Below, in pieces: positions 10,572 to 22,543 of a DNA stretch of 64,000 bases (position 1 is the stretch's first letter; each line of letters begins with the position of its first letter). Both the position numbers and the translations under genes were made by a program. Source of the stretch: Rutidosis leptorrhynchoides (lineage: Eukaryota; Streptophyta; Magnoliopsida; Asterales; Asteraceae). Location of the stretch: the NCBI RefSeq assembly GCF_046630445.1, contig NC_092337.1, forward strand, positions 192,216,001 to 192,280,000, in the 5' to 3' direction. The notes below the pieces were generated by a model. The model made no database searches, was not told the DNA's origin, and saw only the letters and a program-made list of their open reading frames with translations.

Positions 10572-12088
10572 ATTATGAGTTCCCTAATTATTTTTAAGTA
10601 TCACACAAAAGGATGGCGTTTAACTTGTTTGCCTTGTTAATAAGAGATTTTAAGTTTTCAATACTCTAGTTCAAGAAAACTTTTATGCCATACACCAACA
10701 TGCATTTAGTGTATGGTACATATGAAAAATCATTTTCATGTCTTGTAATTAAGCCAATTACTTGATATAAACCATTTTATATATATGATCCTTTTCATGT
10801 TCTTAATAACTGTTTATTAATGTCCTTTTAGCCATTTTTAATTTAACCATTTAAATTGTCGTTTTGCATGTCGTTAATAACATCTAAATTACCCAATTAA
10901 ATTTTTAATATGATTGTGGTTAACTTGTGTGATTAATTTGTAGCAACCAAACATACAATCCATAATCAAACATACAACCATGCATGCAAAACAATATGTT
11001 CACAATCAAGCCAATTTGGTAGACATTTGTTTAGCCGAAAACAAATGCCACCGGTAAAGGGGTTATAACACAAAGTAGGAGATTTCAAAATCTCCCACTT
11101 AATCTTGCATCCTTCCTTGTGTTCTTCATTGTCACCTTCTTGTATCTTCATTTTTACAAAATATATCCTAATACATTTTTCTCTAAAAAATGAAAATACA
11201 ACCTAATCTATTTTACATTCCAAATATAAAATAAATTACATGACTAAATGAATAATATTACAAACCAATTGAATAAATATTATTATAACCAAATGAATAA
11301 TAAATAATCAACCAAACATGCAACTATTCAAACACAAGGTCAAGGCTTGATTGTGAACAACAACAAACAACAAATATGGAAAAATGGAAGCACCCAAAAC
11401 CCATTTTGGGTCTCCAAATTTTTGGCCAAAACAACAAACCCACCCAAAACCATTAATTTTTGCATTCTACTTTTATGCATGTACATAAAATGCAAAATGT
11501 ATAGCGGGTTTAATAACCATCTCGAAGCATATTTCAACAACTTCGGCTCTAGATACCATTGTTGGGATTTAACAAGTTCATAATATACTTAAACATTTTA
11601 AGAATCAAATTAAAGTGGAAGCATGTAATTACCATTTTAGAACATTGTTAATCTTTAACCATTTAAAGTTAAATCCCAATTAGGATCAAGTCATGAAATA
11701 TACTTACAAACTACAATCAAGAAAAGAGTTTATAACTACTTCAAGCTAGGTAGTAAATGATGAAGAAGATGATGAAGAATGGAGCCTCAAATAGATGAAA
11801 CCTCAATTAGTTATACCCCAAGCTAACCACCAACACCTTATACTTTGGTTAGGATTTGATTTACACTTAAATAGACATTGCAAAAAAAAATTATAAACCC
11901 TCTTGTGTCCTTAAAAGCTCACGGCCAGCAGCCTATTTTTAGAGGAATGCAGAATTTTTTTTTTGTTACTTGAAAGTGTAGATGCATGTGTGTGTGGTCT
12001 CCAACACATCTTGGTTAATATGCTTATGGCATGGGAAGTAATCTAATAAACTAATGCATGCTTACTTCAACTCCCATGCCACTTCCGT

Positions 12089-12221
12089 GTTTTATATAAA
12101 ATAGTTTTTATAAAACTAGATTTTATAAAACTAGTTTTATAAACTAATTTTTATAAAACACATTTTATAAACTTGCATATTATTTGTTATGTACATTTTA
12201 TAAAACCAATTTTATAAAATG
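12089..12221. repeat. Degenerate repeats of the palindrome TTTTATAAAA in the C1 LTR
   Basis: Seven or so copies of TTTTATAAA(A), several with ACTAG between them, lie in 130 bp. This could be an expanded TATA/enhancer region of the LTR or a slippage product. Confidence 0.6.
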
Positions 12222-12598
12222 TAACATAACTTAATTAATTATTTAACCTATAAATAATTAAATCCTTAATATATAAATTATTCCATAATTTATATATATA
12301 TATACACATCAAGTATTATTATTCTAGAAACCATTTTCTTAAAATTCAAGTGTTGCGTATTTAATCAACGATATAATCGCTAAGATCAAATACTAATAAG
12401 GTGTCAGTAAGCTTGTTATTGGGTATGACCCGACTTGGATCAAAACATATTAGCCACGTTAATTTAACATGTCTCTCGGGCATACGAAATACCTTCAATC
12501 TTTAGTACTATATATATAGATATTCTATGTAGTTAGAATATCATCTAATATTCGAAAAATCTTTTCATATCGAAAAATCCTTTGCTAAATCGTACGAA

Positions 12599-13306
12599 AT
12601 GGAACTCGTCACTAGTTCAAGTTCTTCGGAACCCGATAGCTATTCCGACATGGATGTTCACCTAAGCTCCAGAAACAGCATCACCAGAATGAATCAATCA
12701 ATTAGTCATCCCCAATTCATCTGATGGGTTCGCAGCCTCCTTAATCATTAGAGACAAAAAGAAGGTGATCCCTTTCATCCACCACATTTCCCTCTTGGTG
12801 AAGAACCTGAAGCACTTACCGGTGAACATATCCGAAACACTATTTTCTTCTCATTTTCAGAGTATCTCCTCATGATTATATACTATCTCAAATCCTAGAT
12901 CTTATTCATCCGCTCGTCCGAACCGACAATCATCCCTATGTAATAGAAGAAGTAAACGAGCTTCGCGCTCGAGTAGTGGCTCTGGAGAATTTGGTACCAA
13001 GGTTACAAGCACAGTAGCAACACCGGCATCAACAGTACCATCATCAACACCAACAGTATCATTACCACCACCACCAACAACGTCCGCATTCTACACCTCA
13101 ACATCACAACCTGTACCTTGAGCATCAACGTCATACCCACCATAGATACCAAGGAGTACCAACAACAAATAATCGATGAAGTATTGATTCATAACTTCAT
13201 TGGAGAAACATCTTGTGGTGATTATGTAATCTCTAAAGTCATAGAGATTACTTATTCTAGCTCAAACCGAAAAGCAAATGAGATTAATATCATATTAACT
13301 CATTAA
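12599..13306 (+). pseudogene. ORF-A remnant in E2
   Basis: It starts at ATG 12599 with a Ser/Glu-rich head, meets a TGA in HPQFI-stop-WVRSLL (the same place as in E4), and continues with EGDPFHPPHFPLG and EALTGEHIRNTIFFS before frameshifting. The last open part (13118-13306) ends in NEINIILTH, as in E1. A shared stop suggests the master copy was already defective or read through. No known domain is recognised. Confidence 0.5.
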
Positions 13307-13408
13307 ATCTGTATTACATCTGAAGAAAATATATATATGTAAGTATATTTTTATAAAGATTGTAATTAAAAATTCTTTTGTACAAACTGTTAATGGTGAA
13401 AATATTTT

Positions 13409-13430
13409 AACGGGTAGGTAATACCCGAGG
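13409..13430 (+). other. Internal PPT-like motif in E2
   Basis: AACGGGTAGGTAATACCC, the plus-strand form of the motif at 5457-5478 in E1, lies 40 bp before the Athila insertion point. Confidence 0.45.
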
Positions 13431-13469
13431 AATATTTTGATTTCACATTAATAAGTTACAATGTACATT

Positions 13470-14924
13470 TGATAATGCTAAAAACAAACATATATTTCAT
13501 AGCATTATCCCTCAAGAAACACAAGCTTTTAGTTGCAATTGTTCTATTTACAAGTGATATTCGTTTAAAGAATAAAAGGTGAAGACAAAAGACAGATTCG
13601 ACGAATTGAAGACGCAAACGACCAAAAAGCTCAAAAGTACAAAGTACAATCAAAGAGGTTCCAATTATTGATAAGAAACGTCTCAAAATTACAAGAGTAC
13701 AAGACGCGAAACGCAAAGTACAAGATATTAAATTATACGCAAGGACGTTCGAAAAACCGGAACCGGGACCAAAGTCAACTCTCAACGCTCGATGCAACGG
13801 ACTAAAAATTACAAGTCAACTATTCACATGAATATAATATAATATATAATTAATTCTTAAAATTAATAAATATTATATTATATAATAAAAACCGTCGGCA
13901 GAAAAAACAAAGACATGTGAGCTGAATTCCAGGGCCATGCGATCGCATTGCCTGGAAGGCAAAAAGCGATGCGATCGCATGGCAGTAGGTAGCAGCTGAC
14001 ATGCCTATAAATTTTGAGCTTTGGTGCATCATATATCATATATCCATCTCTCTATCTATACGTAAATATATTTATATTTATATTATAATTTTAATTTTAA
14101 TTTTAAATTCTAATAATAAGGGTATGTTAGCGAATGTTGTAAGGGTGTAAGTCGAAATTCTGTCCGTGTAACGCTACGCTATTTTTAATCACTGTAAGTT
14201 ATGGTTAATATTATTTTTAAATTAATGTCTCGTAGCTAAGTTATTATTATGCTTATTTAAGACGAAGTAATCATGATGTTGGGCTAAAATATTTAAAATT
14301 GGGTAATTGGGCTTTGTACCATAATTGGGGTTTGGATAAAAGAACAACACTTGTGGAAATTAGACTATGGGCTATTAATGGGTTTTATATTAACTAAACG
14401 ATACCTCGTTAAATTAATATATAGACTTATAATTTGACGTATTTATATATAACCACATACGCTTTACTGGGTACGGTGGGCGGGATATCTATAAATACCA
14501 ATAATTGTTCATTTTACCGGACACGGAACTGGATTAATAGTTAATAGACTTGTTGAAATAGGGGTGGATTACATTCAAGGGTAATTGGTGTAATTGTTAA
14601 CAAAGTACTAAAACCTTGGTTTACACGCAGTCGATAACTTGGTGTATTCATTAAACAAAGTATTAAGACCTTGTTACAATTCGAATCCCCAATTAGTTGG
14701 AATATTTGACTTCGGGAATAAGAATAATTTGACGAAGGCTTTCGCACTTTATATTTATGACTGATGGACTATTATGGACAAATCCGTATGGACATATCGA
14801 ATAATCCAGGACAAAGGACAATTAACCCATGGGAATAAACTAAAAACAACACGTCAAAAATCATGATTACGGAAGTTTAAATAAGCATAATTCCTTTATT
14901 TTCATATTTAATTGCACTTCTAAA
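13470..14924 (+). repeat. Athila LTR1, 3'-truncated
   Basis: It begins TGATAATGCTAAAAAC like LTR2 and LTR3 and is collinear with them until TTAATTGCACTTCTA, where it jumps at 14925 into the internal 3' end sequence also found at 30593. It differs from LTR2 and LTR3 at sites where those two agree (for example its second palindrome core is intact), so it is not a copy of either. TATAAATT is at 14006-14013. Confidence 0.85.
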
Positions 14925-15061
14925 CCACATCGTTACTACCATTGTTTATACCGCCGTATAGAAATCACTGATTTACAAAGTGTGAAGAATAAAGAAGTGA
15001 TTCTAGTATATTTCAAGACTATATTGCTTGAGGACTAGCAACGCTCAAGTGTGGGAATATT
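14925..15061 (+). other. 137-bp remnant of Athila internal 3' end with PPT
   Basis: It matches 30593-30731, including CAAGTGTGGGAATATT just before the LTR start. It marks the end of a lost upstream element body. Confidence 0.8.
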
Positions 15062-17018
15062 TGATAATGCTAAAAACGAACATATATTTCATAGCATTAT
15101 CCCTCAAGAAAGACAAGCTTTTAGTTGCAATTATTCTATTTACAAGTGATATTTGTTTAAAGAATAAAAGGTGAAGACAAAAGACAGATTCGACGAATTG
15201 AAGACGCAAACGACCAAAAAGCTCAAAAGTACAAAGTACAATCAAAGAGGTTCCAATTATTGATAAGAAACGTCTCAAAATTACAAGAGTACAAGACGCG
15301 AAACGCAAAGTACAAGATATTAAATTATACGCAAGGATGTTCGAAAAACCGGAACCGGGACCAAAGTCAACTCTCAACGCTCAATGCAACGGACTAAAAA
15401 TTACAAGTCAACTATGCACATAAATATAATATAATATATAATTAATTCTTGAAATTAATATATATATATTATATTATATAATAAAAATCGTCGGCAGAAA
15501 AAACAAAGACATGTGAGCTGAATTCCAGGGCCATGCGATCGCATGGCCTGGAAGGCAAAAAGCCATGCGATGGCATGGCAGTAGGTAGCAGCTGACATGC
15601 CTATAAATTTCGAGCTTTGGTGTATCATATATCATATATCCATCTCTCTATCTATACGTAAATATATTTATATTTATATTAAATTTTAATTTTAATTTTA
15701 TATTCTAATAATAAGGGTATGTTAGCGAATGTTGTAAGGGTGTAAGTCGAAATTATGTCCGTGTAACGCTACACTATTTTTAATCACTGTAAGTTATGGT
15801 TAATGTTATTTTTAAATTAATGTCTCGTAGCTAAGTTATTATTATGCTTATTTAAGACGAAGTAATCATGATGTTGGGCTAAAATATTTAAAATTGGGTA
15901 ATTGGGCTTTGTACCATAATTGGGGTTTGGATAAAAGAACGACACTTGTGGAAATTAGACTATGGGCTATTAATGGGTTTTATATTAACTAAACGATACC
16001 TCGTTAAATTAATATATAGACTTATAATTTGACGTATTTATATATAACCACATACGCTTGACTGGGTACGGTGGACGGGATATCTATAAATACCAATAAT
16101 TGGTCATTTTACCGGACACGGAACTGGATTAATAGTTAATAGACTTGTTGAAATAGGGGTGGATTACATTCAAGGGTAATTGGTGTAATTGTTAACAAAG
16201 TATTAAAACCTTGGTTTACACGCAGTCGATAACCTGGTGTATTCATTAAACAAAGTATTAAGACCTTGTTACAATTCGAATCCCCAATTAGTTGGAATAT
16301 TTGACTTCGGGAATAAGAATAATTTGATGAAGGCTTTCGCACTTTATATTTATGACTGATGGACTATTATGGACAAATCCTTATAGACATATCGAATAAT
16401 CCAGGACAAAGGACAATTTACCCATGGGAATAAACTAAAAACAACACGTCAAACATCATGATTACGGAAGTTTAAATAAGCATAATTCCTTTATTTTCAT
16501 ATTTAATTGCACTTCTAATTATCGCACTTTTATTTATTGTCTTTGTATTTAATTGCACTTTTAATTATCGTACTCTTTAATTATCGCAATTTTATTTTAT
16601 CGCACTTTTATTTATCGCAATTTCATTATCGTTATTTACTTTACGCTTTAAATTAAGTTATATTTATTTTTAATATTTTACATTAGGTCTTAACTGCGAC
16701 TAAAGTTTTAAAATCGACAAACCGGTCATTAAACGGTAAAAACCCCCTTTTATAATAATAATATCACTTATATATATATTTGTATTTTTATAAATTTAAA
16801 ACTAATATAGCGTTAAGCTTGTTTAAAATTTTCCCTGTGGAACGAACCGGACTTACTAAAAACTACACTACTGTACGATTAGGTACACTGCCTATAAGTG
16901 TTGTAGCAAGGTTTAGGTATATCCCATATGTAAATAAATAATTAAAACTTGTGTAATTCGTAACGTATTTCGTAGTAAAAAATAATAGTATTTTTCGTAT
17001 ACACCTCGCACGACATCA
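15062..17018 (+). repeat. Athila LTR2 (functional 5' LTR), about 1957 bp
   Basis: It starts TGATAATGC after the PPT and ends near ACGACATCA, 8 bp before the PBS. It differs from LTR3 by few substitutions and small indels, such as an extra repeat unit near 16580-16600. It contains the palindrome-pair promoter at 15512-15609 and an AT-rich iterated block at about 16505-16655. The antisense 110-codon frames in all three LTRs are shadows. Confidence 0.85.
15512..15609 (+). promoter_or_regulatory. LTR2 core promoter: TGTGAGCTG, palindrome pair, TATAAATT
   Basis: TGTGAGCTG (15512-15520) is followed by GGCCATGCGATCGCATGGCC, a perfect 20-bp palindrome (15529-15548, extendable to CCAGG/CCTGG with one bulged G), a second GCCATGCGATGGCATGGC with one mismatch (15562-15579), and TATAAATT at 15602-15609. 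Centres are 32 bp apart and the TATA starts about 31 bp after the second centre. LTR1 and LTR3 have the same layout. Confidence 0.75.
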
Positions 17019-17026
17019 AGTATTTT

Positions 17027-17044
17027 TGGCGCCGCTGCCGGGGA
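17027..17044 (+). other. Athila primer-binding site (tRNA-Asp type)
   Basis: TGGCGCCGCTGCCGGGGA, the PBS typical of Athila/Tat elements. A second copy follows LTR3 at about 32688-32705. Confidence 0.9.
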
Positions 17045-17378
17045 CAATTCTGCTTAAACGCCGGAAGCGCAACGCTATATAAAAAAAAGATTTTTTTTAA
17101 TTTTTAGTTTACTTTTATAAAAATACGTTTTTGTAAAAATACGTTTTAAATATTCAAAAATATAAAAGAAAAAACAAAAAATATAAATATTTTTAAGAGT
17201 TTGTTAAATATATAAGTTCTATAAAGTTTCTTTATCTTTATTTTCTAAAAATATAAGTTTTATTTAATTTATATAAATATATTATATATATATTTAAAAC
17301 AGAAAAACAGAAAAAAAAATAATAAAAACTCTCGGCCCAGTACTGTAGCAGCCCGTAACCTGGCCCCAAACCCTAGCC

Positions 17379-17427
17379 CATGCGATCGCATGAGCCCGAA
17401 GGTAAAACTTCATGCGATCGCATGAAG
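17379..17427 (+). repeat. Palindrome pair in the Athila leader
   Basis: CATGCGATCGCATG (17379-17392) and CTTCATGCGATCGCATGAAG (17408-17427, perfect) have centres 32 bp apart. CTGACACGCC and an AT-rich CTAAAATA follow, echoing the CTGACATGCC-TATAAAT that follows the LTR pair. The rest of the leader (17045-18356) is AT-rich without a recognised gene. Confidence 0.8.
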
Positions 17428-18356
17428 CTATCTGACACGCCAACTGTTACCCTAAAATAGCATTAATTACGGAGTTTATTATTATTATTATTATTTAAAC
17501 CCTAATTAGGTTTTTAGTTTTTAATTTAGTTTAGTTTTTAATTAATTTGTTTTAATTAGTTTAATTAGTTTTAATAAATTATAAAGTTAATAGTTTTATA
17601 AAATAAATAATATAAAAATAATATTTTTAAAAAAATTGTACTTTTTACAACTTTAAGTTTATTTTTATATTTTGTACCCTTTTAATTATTTTAGCGTAAT
17701 ATTTGTATTTTTTTCGCTCGTTTTTAGTTTTAATATATAGTTTTTGCCATAGTATTTTTACTTCTAGATTTTTAGGCTTTGCCGTAAAATCCCTTAAGTG
17801 CTTTTTCTTTAGACTAAGATTTAAGTGCTTTAGAATTTTGCGACGCCGTTTTTATATTTTAGTACCTTTTTAAGTTATTTCCATTTGGAATATAGTATTC
17901 TTTTTAAGCTTTAATATTTTTAGACGCAACTTTTAATTCTTAAATTTTAGTGCCTTTTAAGTTACGACGCGCTACTTTCTTATTTTTATTTTTCGACCCC
18001 TATTATTTTTCGACCTTTTTCGACGCGCTCTTTTTCTTTCTTATTTCTCGACATTCTAGTTTTAGGACTTAGATTTTTTTCTATTTCTTCTCTAAAATTT
18101 CTTTAAATTACGAAAAATTATTTTTAAGTGGTTAAATTGATAGACATCAAAATTTTCTGGTTCGTAGTAATAGTTGGATTTGTACGTGGACCGGGTTATT
18201 GGAGCCAAACAGTACTCAATTATATTGAGACCAAACGAATCCTGCCCCTCTGCTGCATCTTTTGGCTATTCGAAACGTGGGCAAAATCAGAAAATCTATT
18301 AATTGGATAATTTATATAATTTTTCTTATTTTTATAACTAATAGGATATTCAGTGA

Positions 18357-19754
18357 ATGCACCGAGCAAAAAGTTCACCACCTTTTGTACGTTCACCACA
18401 TGTAACTCGATCAAGACATCTAGCAAATATTGTCGCCGTTGATTTTTATTTAGAATCGTCATCCAGTCGACCAATTACTCCAATTCAAATTTCCGATAAT
18501 CCATTTTTTGAACCCGACCTCACAATTGAGAATCCGGAGAATATTCAGGGACGATTCATAGATCCTGAACCACTAATCTTTCCTCCGGAACCACCAATCA
18601 TTCAAACAGAGATTGTTGAGGAACGAACCATTAAATTAGAATCCTCTAGTGATTCAGATTCAACAAATTCAATTATGGAGAATCTGGAACCTCTAAGTAT
18701 GGAAGACCGAATGAGAGCTAAACGCACTGGCCAAGGTCACGCAATTACTCAACCTGACATTAATGCGCAAGATTATGAAATCAAAGGACAAATCCTACAC
18801 ATGGTGACTAATCAATGCCAATTTAGTGGTGCACCTAAGGAAGATCCAAATGAACATATTCGTACATTTAATAGGATCTGCACTCTATTTAAAATCCGAG
18901 AAGTGGAGGATGAACAGATATATCTCATGTTATTTCCCTGGACTTTAAAGGGAGAAGCCAAAGATTGGTTGGAATCGTTACCTGAATGGGCGATTAATAC
19001 ATGGGACGTTCTAGTTGAAAAATTTCTTAAGCAGTTCTTTCCGGCATCTAAAGCCGTTAGACTTCAAGGAGAAATTTTTACGTTCACACAAAAGCCAAAT
19101 GAAACTTTATATGAAGCATGGACAAGATTTGGAAAGTTATTAAGAGGATGTCCGCAACATGGTTTAGACACCTGTCAAATAGTACAAATATTCTACCAAG
19201 GATGCGACGTCACTACAAGGAAAGACATAGACATAGCATCTGGTGGTTCCATTATGAAGAAAACAGCAACTGACGCTTATAAAATTATTGATAACACTGT
19301 TTCTCACTCACATGAGCGGCACCAAGAAAAAGATATCGTTAGATCATCTAAAGCAGCTAGAGCCGATTCTAGCCATGACTTAGATTCCATTTCTGCAAAG
19401 ATAGATGCTGTCGAGAGACGAATGGAAAAGATGACAAAAGATATCCACTCAATACGAATTAGTTGTGAGCAGTGTGGAGGACCACATTTGACAAAAGATT
19501 GTCTCAGTATTGAATTAACAATGGAACAAAGAGAGAGTGTTTCATACATAAACCAAAGGCCTGGAAATAATTATCAGAATAATTATCAACCGCCAAGACC
19601 GATCTACAATCAAAATCAGAATTATAACCGAAATGTTCTATATAACAACCAACAAGGTCCTATTAATCAACAAGTATCCAATAATACTTACAATCAGCAA
19701 AGACCTAATTTCAAAACAAACCACCACAAACCGATGATAAAAAGCAGAATCTAG
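18357..19754 (+). CDS. gag: Athila Gag, 465 codons, C-terminally frameshifted
   Basis: Structural protein of the retrotransposon particle. ATG at 18357 opens an acidic, Pro-rich head. The retrotransposon-gag domain spans roughly residues 130-300 (DPNEHIRTFNRIC, LKGEAKDWLESLP, FLKQFFPASKAV, ETLYEAWTRFGKLLRGCP), followed by a short coiled segment and a CX2C knuckle-like CEQCGGPHLTKDC. An Asn/Gln-rich tail follows. The frame stops at 19752-19754, but the next frame carries on the same tail (KKQNLEDMMSK), so gag and protease were one frame until a 1-base shift near 19715-19735. Confidence 0.85.
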   Translation: MHRAKSSPPFVRSPHVTRSRHLANIVAVDFYLESSSSRPITPIQISDNPFFEPDLTIENPENIQGRFIDPEPLIFPPEPPIIQTEIVEERTIKLESSSDSDSTNSIMENLEPLSMEDRMRAKRTGQGHAITQPDINAQDYEIKGQILHMVTNQCQFSGAPKEDPNEHIRTFNRICTLFKIREVEDEQIYLMLFPWTLKGEAKDWLESLPEWAINTWDVLVEKFLKQFFPASKAVRLQGEIFTFTQKPNETLYEAWTRFGKLLRGCPQHGLDTCQIVQIFYQGCDVTTRKDIDIASGGSIMKKTATDAYKIIDNTVSHSHERHQEKDIVRSSKAARADSSHDLDSISAKIDAVERRMEKMTKDIHSIRISCEQCGGPHLTKDCLSIELTMEQRESVSYINQRPGNNYQNNYQPPRPIYNQNQNYNRNVLYNNQQGPINQQVSNNTYNQQRPNFKTNHHKPMIKSRI

Positions 19755-19759
19755 AAGAT

Positions 19760-20980
19760 ATGATGTCCAAGCTAGTTGATTCTCAAACTCAGTTTTTCAC
19801 ATCTCAGAAACAAACGAATGAACAAAATGCTCAAGCATTTAGAAATCAACAAGCTTCTATTCAAAATCTGGAACAAGAAGTGAGCAACCTAGCAAGGTTG
19901 ATAGGTGAAAGAAAACCGGGAAGTCTACCTAGTGATAAAAATGCTAACCCCCGGAATGAAACAGCTAAAGCCATTACCACGAGAAGTGGTATTACACTTA
20001 AACCACCTGAAATACCTGTAATTTCTGATGAAGCTATTCCTACTCCACAAGATCCACAACCTGAGCAAGATAAGGAAAAAGAACCGGTAGTTGAAAAGGT
20101 TAATGAAGATAACACAGTTAAGGCTAAGCCTTATGTTAAACCATACCAATCACCACTTCCTTACCCGAGTAAAATGAAAAAAGAGAGACTTGAAGCCGAG
20201 CAATCCAAATTCTTGGATATGTTTAAACAGATAAATGTAAATCTTCCTTTCATTGATGTGATTTCAGGAATGCCTAGATATGCTAAATTCTTGAAAGATT
20301 TGATCACAAATAGAAAGAAAATGGAAGAGCTCTCGGCTGTTACTATGAACGCTAATTGTTCTGCAGTGCTGTTGAATAAGATACCAGAAAAATTATCTGA
20401 TCCAGGAAGTTTCACAATTCCATGTTTTCTGGGTAGTCTTAGTTCAATAGAAGCATTGGCAGATTTAGGTGCTAGTATAAATTTAATGCCGTATTCACTA
20501 TACGCTAAACTAGACCTTGGAGAATTGAAACCAACACGAATAAGCATACAACTAGCTGATCGATCAGTAAAATATCCTAGAAGGATAATGGAGAACATGC
20601 TAGTTAAAGTTGGTACTTTAGTATTTTTAGTAGATTTTGTTATTCTAGACATGGAAGAAGATTCTCGAGTTCCTCTCATATTAGGAAGACCATTCTTAAA
20701 CACGGATAAAGAAATGATAGACGTGTTTGGTAAGAAACTGACCCTAAGTATAGAGGACGAGAGTGTTACCTTTTCAGTTGATAGAGCCATGCAACAACCG
20801 CAATCTGCAGATGATACATGTTATTATATTCAAACTATAGAATCACATGCAGAATTGTTAGAAGAATTTTCAGAATTACAAGGAACAGGAGAATGTTCTT
20901 TAGGAGAAGGAACTGAACCAATTGATGAAACTGAGATGTTAGCTACACTTATGGCTAATGGATATGAACTAACAACATAA
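19760..20980 (+). CDS. Athila Gag tail plus aspartic protease (PR1)
   Basis: This 406-codon frame carries a Gln-rich coiled N-terminal part, a Pro/Glu linker and a retropepsin with ALADLGASINLMPYSLY. The catalytic Asp codon is at 20462-20464, and the DLGAS form is usual in Athila/Tat. VPLILGRPFL is the second conserved strand. It cleaves the Gag-Pol precursor. A TAA at 20978-20980 interrupts what was a continuous frame into RT (the frame continues with EIQMLKEED). Confidence 0.85.
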   Translation: MMSKLVDSQTQFFTSQKQTNEQNAQAFRNQQASIQNLEQEVSNLARLIGERKPGSLPSDKNANPRNETAKAITTRSGITLKPPEIPVISDEAIPTPQDPQPEQDKEKEPVVEKVNEDNTVKAKPYVKPYQSPLPYPSKMKKERLEAEQSKFLDMFKQINVNLPFIDVISGMPRYAKFLKDLITNRKKMEELSAVTMNANCSAVLLNKIPEKLSDPGSFTIPCFLGSLSSIEALADLGASINLMPYSLYAKLDLGELKPTRISIQLADRSVKYPRRIMENMLVKVGTLVFLVDFVILDMEEDSRVPLILGRPFLNTDKEMIDVFGKKLTLSIEDESVTFSVDRAMQQPQSADDTCYYIQTIESHAELLEEFSELQGTGECSLGEGTEPIDETEMLATLMANGYELTT

Positions 20981-22543
20981 GAAATTCAAATGCTAAAAGA
21001 AGAAGACAGACATCGATACAAATCATCTATAGAAGAACCACCGACATTAGAGTTAAAGCCACTTCCAAACCATTTGGAATACGCTTATTTACATGGTGAA
21101 TCTGAATTATCTGTAATAATATCGTCTTCTCTTACTGAAAATGAAAAATCTAAACTCATTTCTGTGCTAAATGCTCATAAACCAGCTATTGCATGGAAGA
21201 TTCTTGATATTAAAGGAATAAGTCCTTCGTATTGCACACATAAAATCCTTATGGAAGAAGGTCATAAAACGTATGTGCAACGCCAACGAAGACTAAATCC
21301 GAATATGTAAGATGTTGTTAAGAAAGAAATAATTAAACTACTTGATGCAGGTTTAATTTATCCAATTTCTGATAGTCCATGGGTAAGCCCATGTCAATGC
21401 GTACCTAAGAAGGGTGGCATGACTGTCATCACAATTGAGAAAAATGAGCTTATTCCTACTAGGACTGTAACAGGATGGCGTGTTTGTATTGATTATAGAA
21501 AATTAAATGACGCCACTAGAAAAGATCACTTTCCCTTACCTTTCATTGATCAAATGTTGGAAAGATTAGCCGGAAATAGTTACTATTGTTTTCTTGATGG
21601 TTTTTCCGGATATTTTCAAATTCCAATAGAACCCGAGGACCAAGAGAAAACCACATTCACATGCCCTTATGGTACTTTTGCTTACAAACGCATGCCATTT
21701 GGACTTTGCAACACCCCTGCAACCTTTCAAAGGTGCATGATGGCAATTTTTCACGACATGATAGAAGAATGCATGGAAGTTTTCATGGATGAATTTTCAG
21801 TCTTCGGTGATACATTTAAATCATGTCTAGTTAATCTTGAACGAATGCTTATTAGATACGAACAATCAAATCTAGTGCTTAATTGGGAGAAATGCCATTT
21901 CATGGTTAAAGAAGGCATCGTTCTTGGTCATAAAATTTCAAAGGAAGGAATTGAAGTGGATAGAGCTAAAGTAGATGTAATTGCTAAACTTCCACATCCC
22001 ACCAATGTTAGAGGAGTTAGGAGTTTTCTAGGGCATGCCGGTTTTTACCGACGTTTTATAAAAGATTTTTCTAAAATTGCCACTCCTATGAATAAACTCC
22101 TAGAAAAGGATGCTCCATTCATCTTTTTAGATGAATGCATCAAATCTTTTAATATACTTAAAGAAAAACTCACTAATACGCCAATCTTGATAACTCCAAA
22201 TTGGAATCTACCGTTTGAACTTATGTGTGATGCATGTGATTTTGCAATGGGAGCCGTTTTGGGACAAAGGATTGAAAAACGATTTCAACCTATATATTAT
22301 GCTAGTAAGACGTTACAAGGAGCACAAACGAATTACACAACTACTGAAAAAGAACTCCTTGCCATTGTCTTTGCTTTTGATAAATTTCGTTCATATCCAG
22401 TTCTAGCTAAAACGGTGGTCTATACCGACCATTCTGCTCTTAGATACCTATTTTCGAAACAAGATGCTAAACCACGATTAATCCGTTGGATCATACTCTT
22501 ACAAGAGTTTGATATTGAAATCCGAGATAAAAAGGGAGCATAA
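20981..22543 (+). pseudogene. Athila reverse transcriptase and RNase H, with stops and an FMDE catalytic motif
   Basis: One frame continues from protease. A TAA at 21308-21310 follows RRLNPNM, and another at 22541-22543 follows RDKKGA. RT motifs are clear: [49 protein letters not shown]. The catalytic box reads FMDE (21782-21793), with Glu where the second Asp is expected, which should disable polymerisation. RNase H follows with [28 protein letters not shown] and [10 protein letters not shown], all three acidic residues present. Because of the stops it cannot give a full product. Confidence 0.85.

Larger units (their letters stand above)
10224..12504 (-). mobile_element. C1: truncated copia-like fragment
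   Basis: GGCTCTAGATACCA (reverse of TGGTATCTAGAGCC, a Met-type PBS) at 11544-11558 is followed at 11560 by TGTTGGGATTT, the inner edge of a 5' LTR in minus orientation that runs to about 12490. The leftward part, 10224-11543, would be internal or 3' sequence. It has no recognisable protein but holds a three-fold 20-mer repeat and a purine-rich AAGTGGGAGAT (reverse complement, about 11085-11100). E1 cuts it on the left and E2 starts abruptly on the right. The copia assignment is inferred from the PBS and LTR style. Confidence 0.45.

Noticed and set aside
13456..13797. 110-113-codon minus frames in all three Athila LTRs (also 15045-15377 and 30715-31047)
   Set aside because: Antisense to the LTR and shared because the LTRs are copies. 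No recognisable protein.
15531..15546. GCGATCGC as a sign of cyanobacterial contamination (HIP1-like octamer)
   Set aside because: It is embedded in plant retrotransposon LTRs and only occurs as the 32-bp pair.
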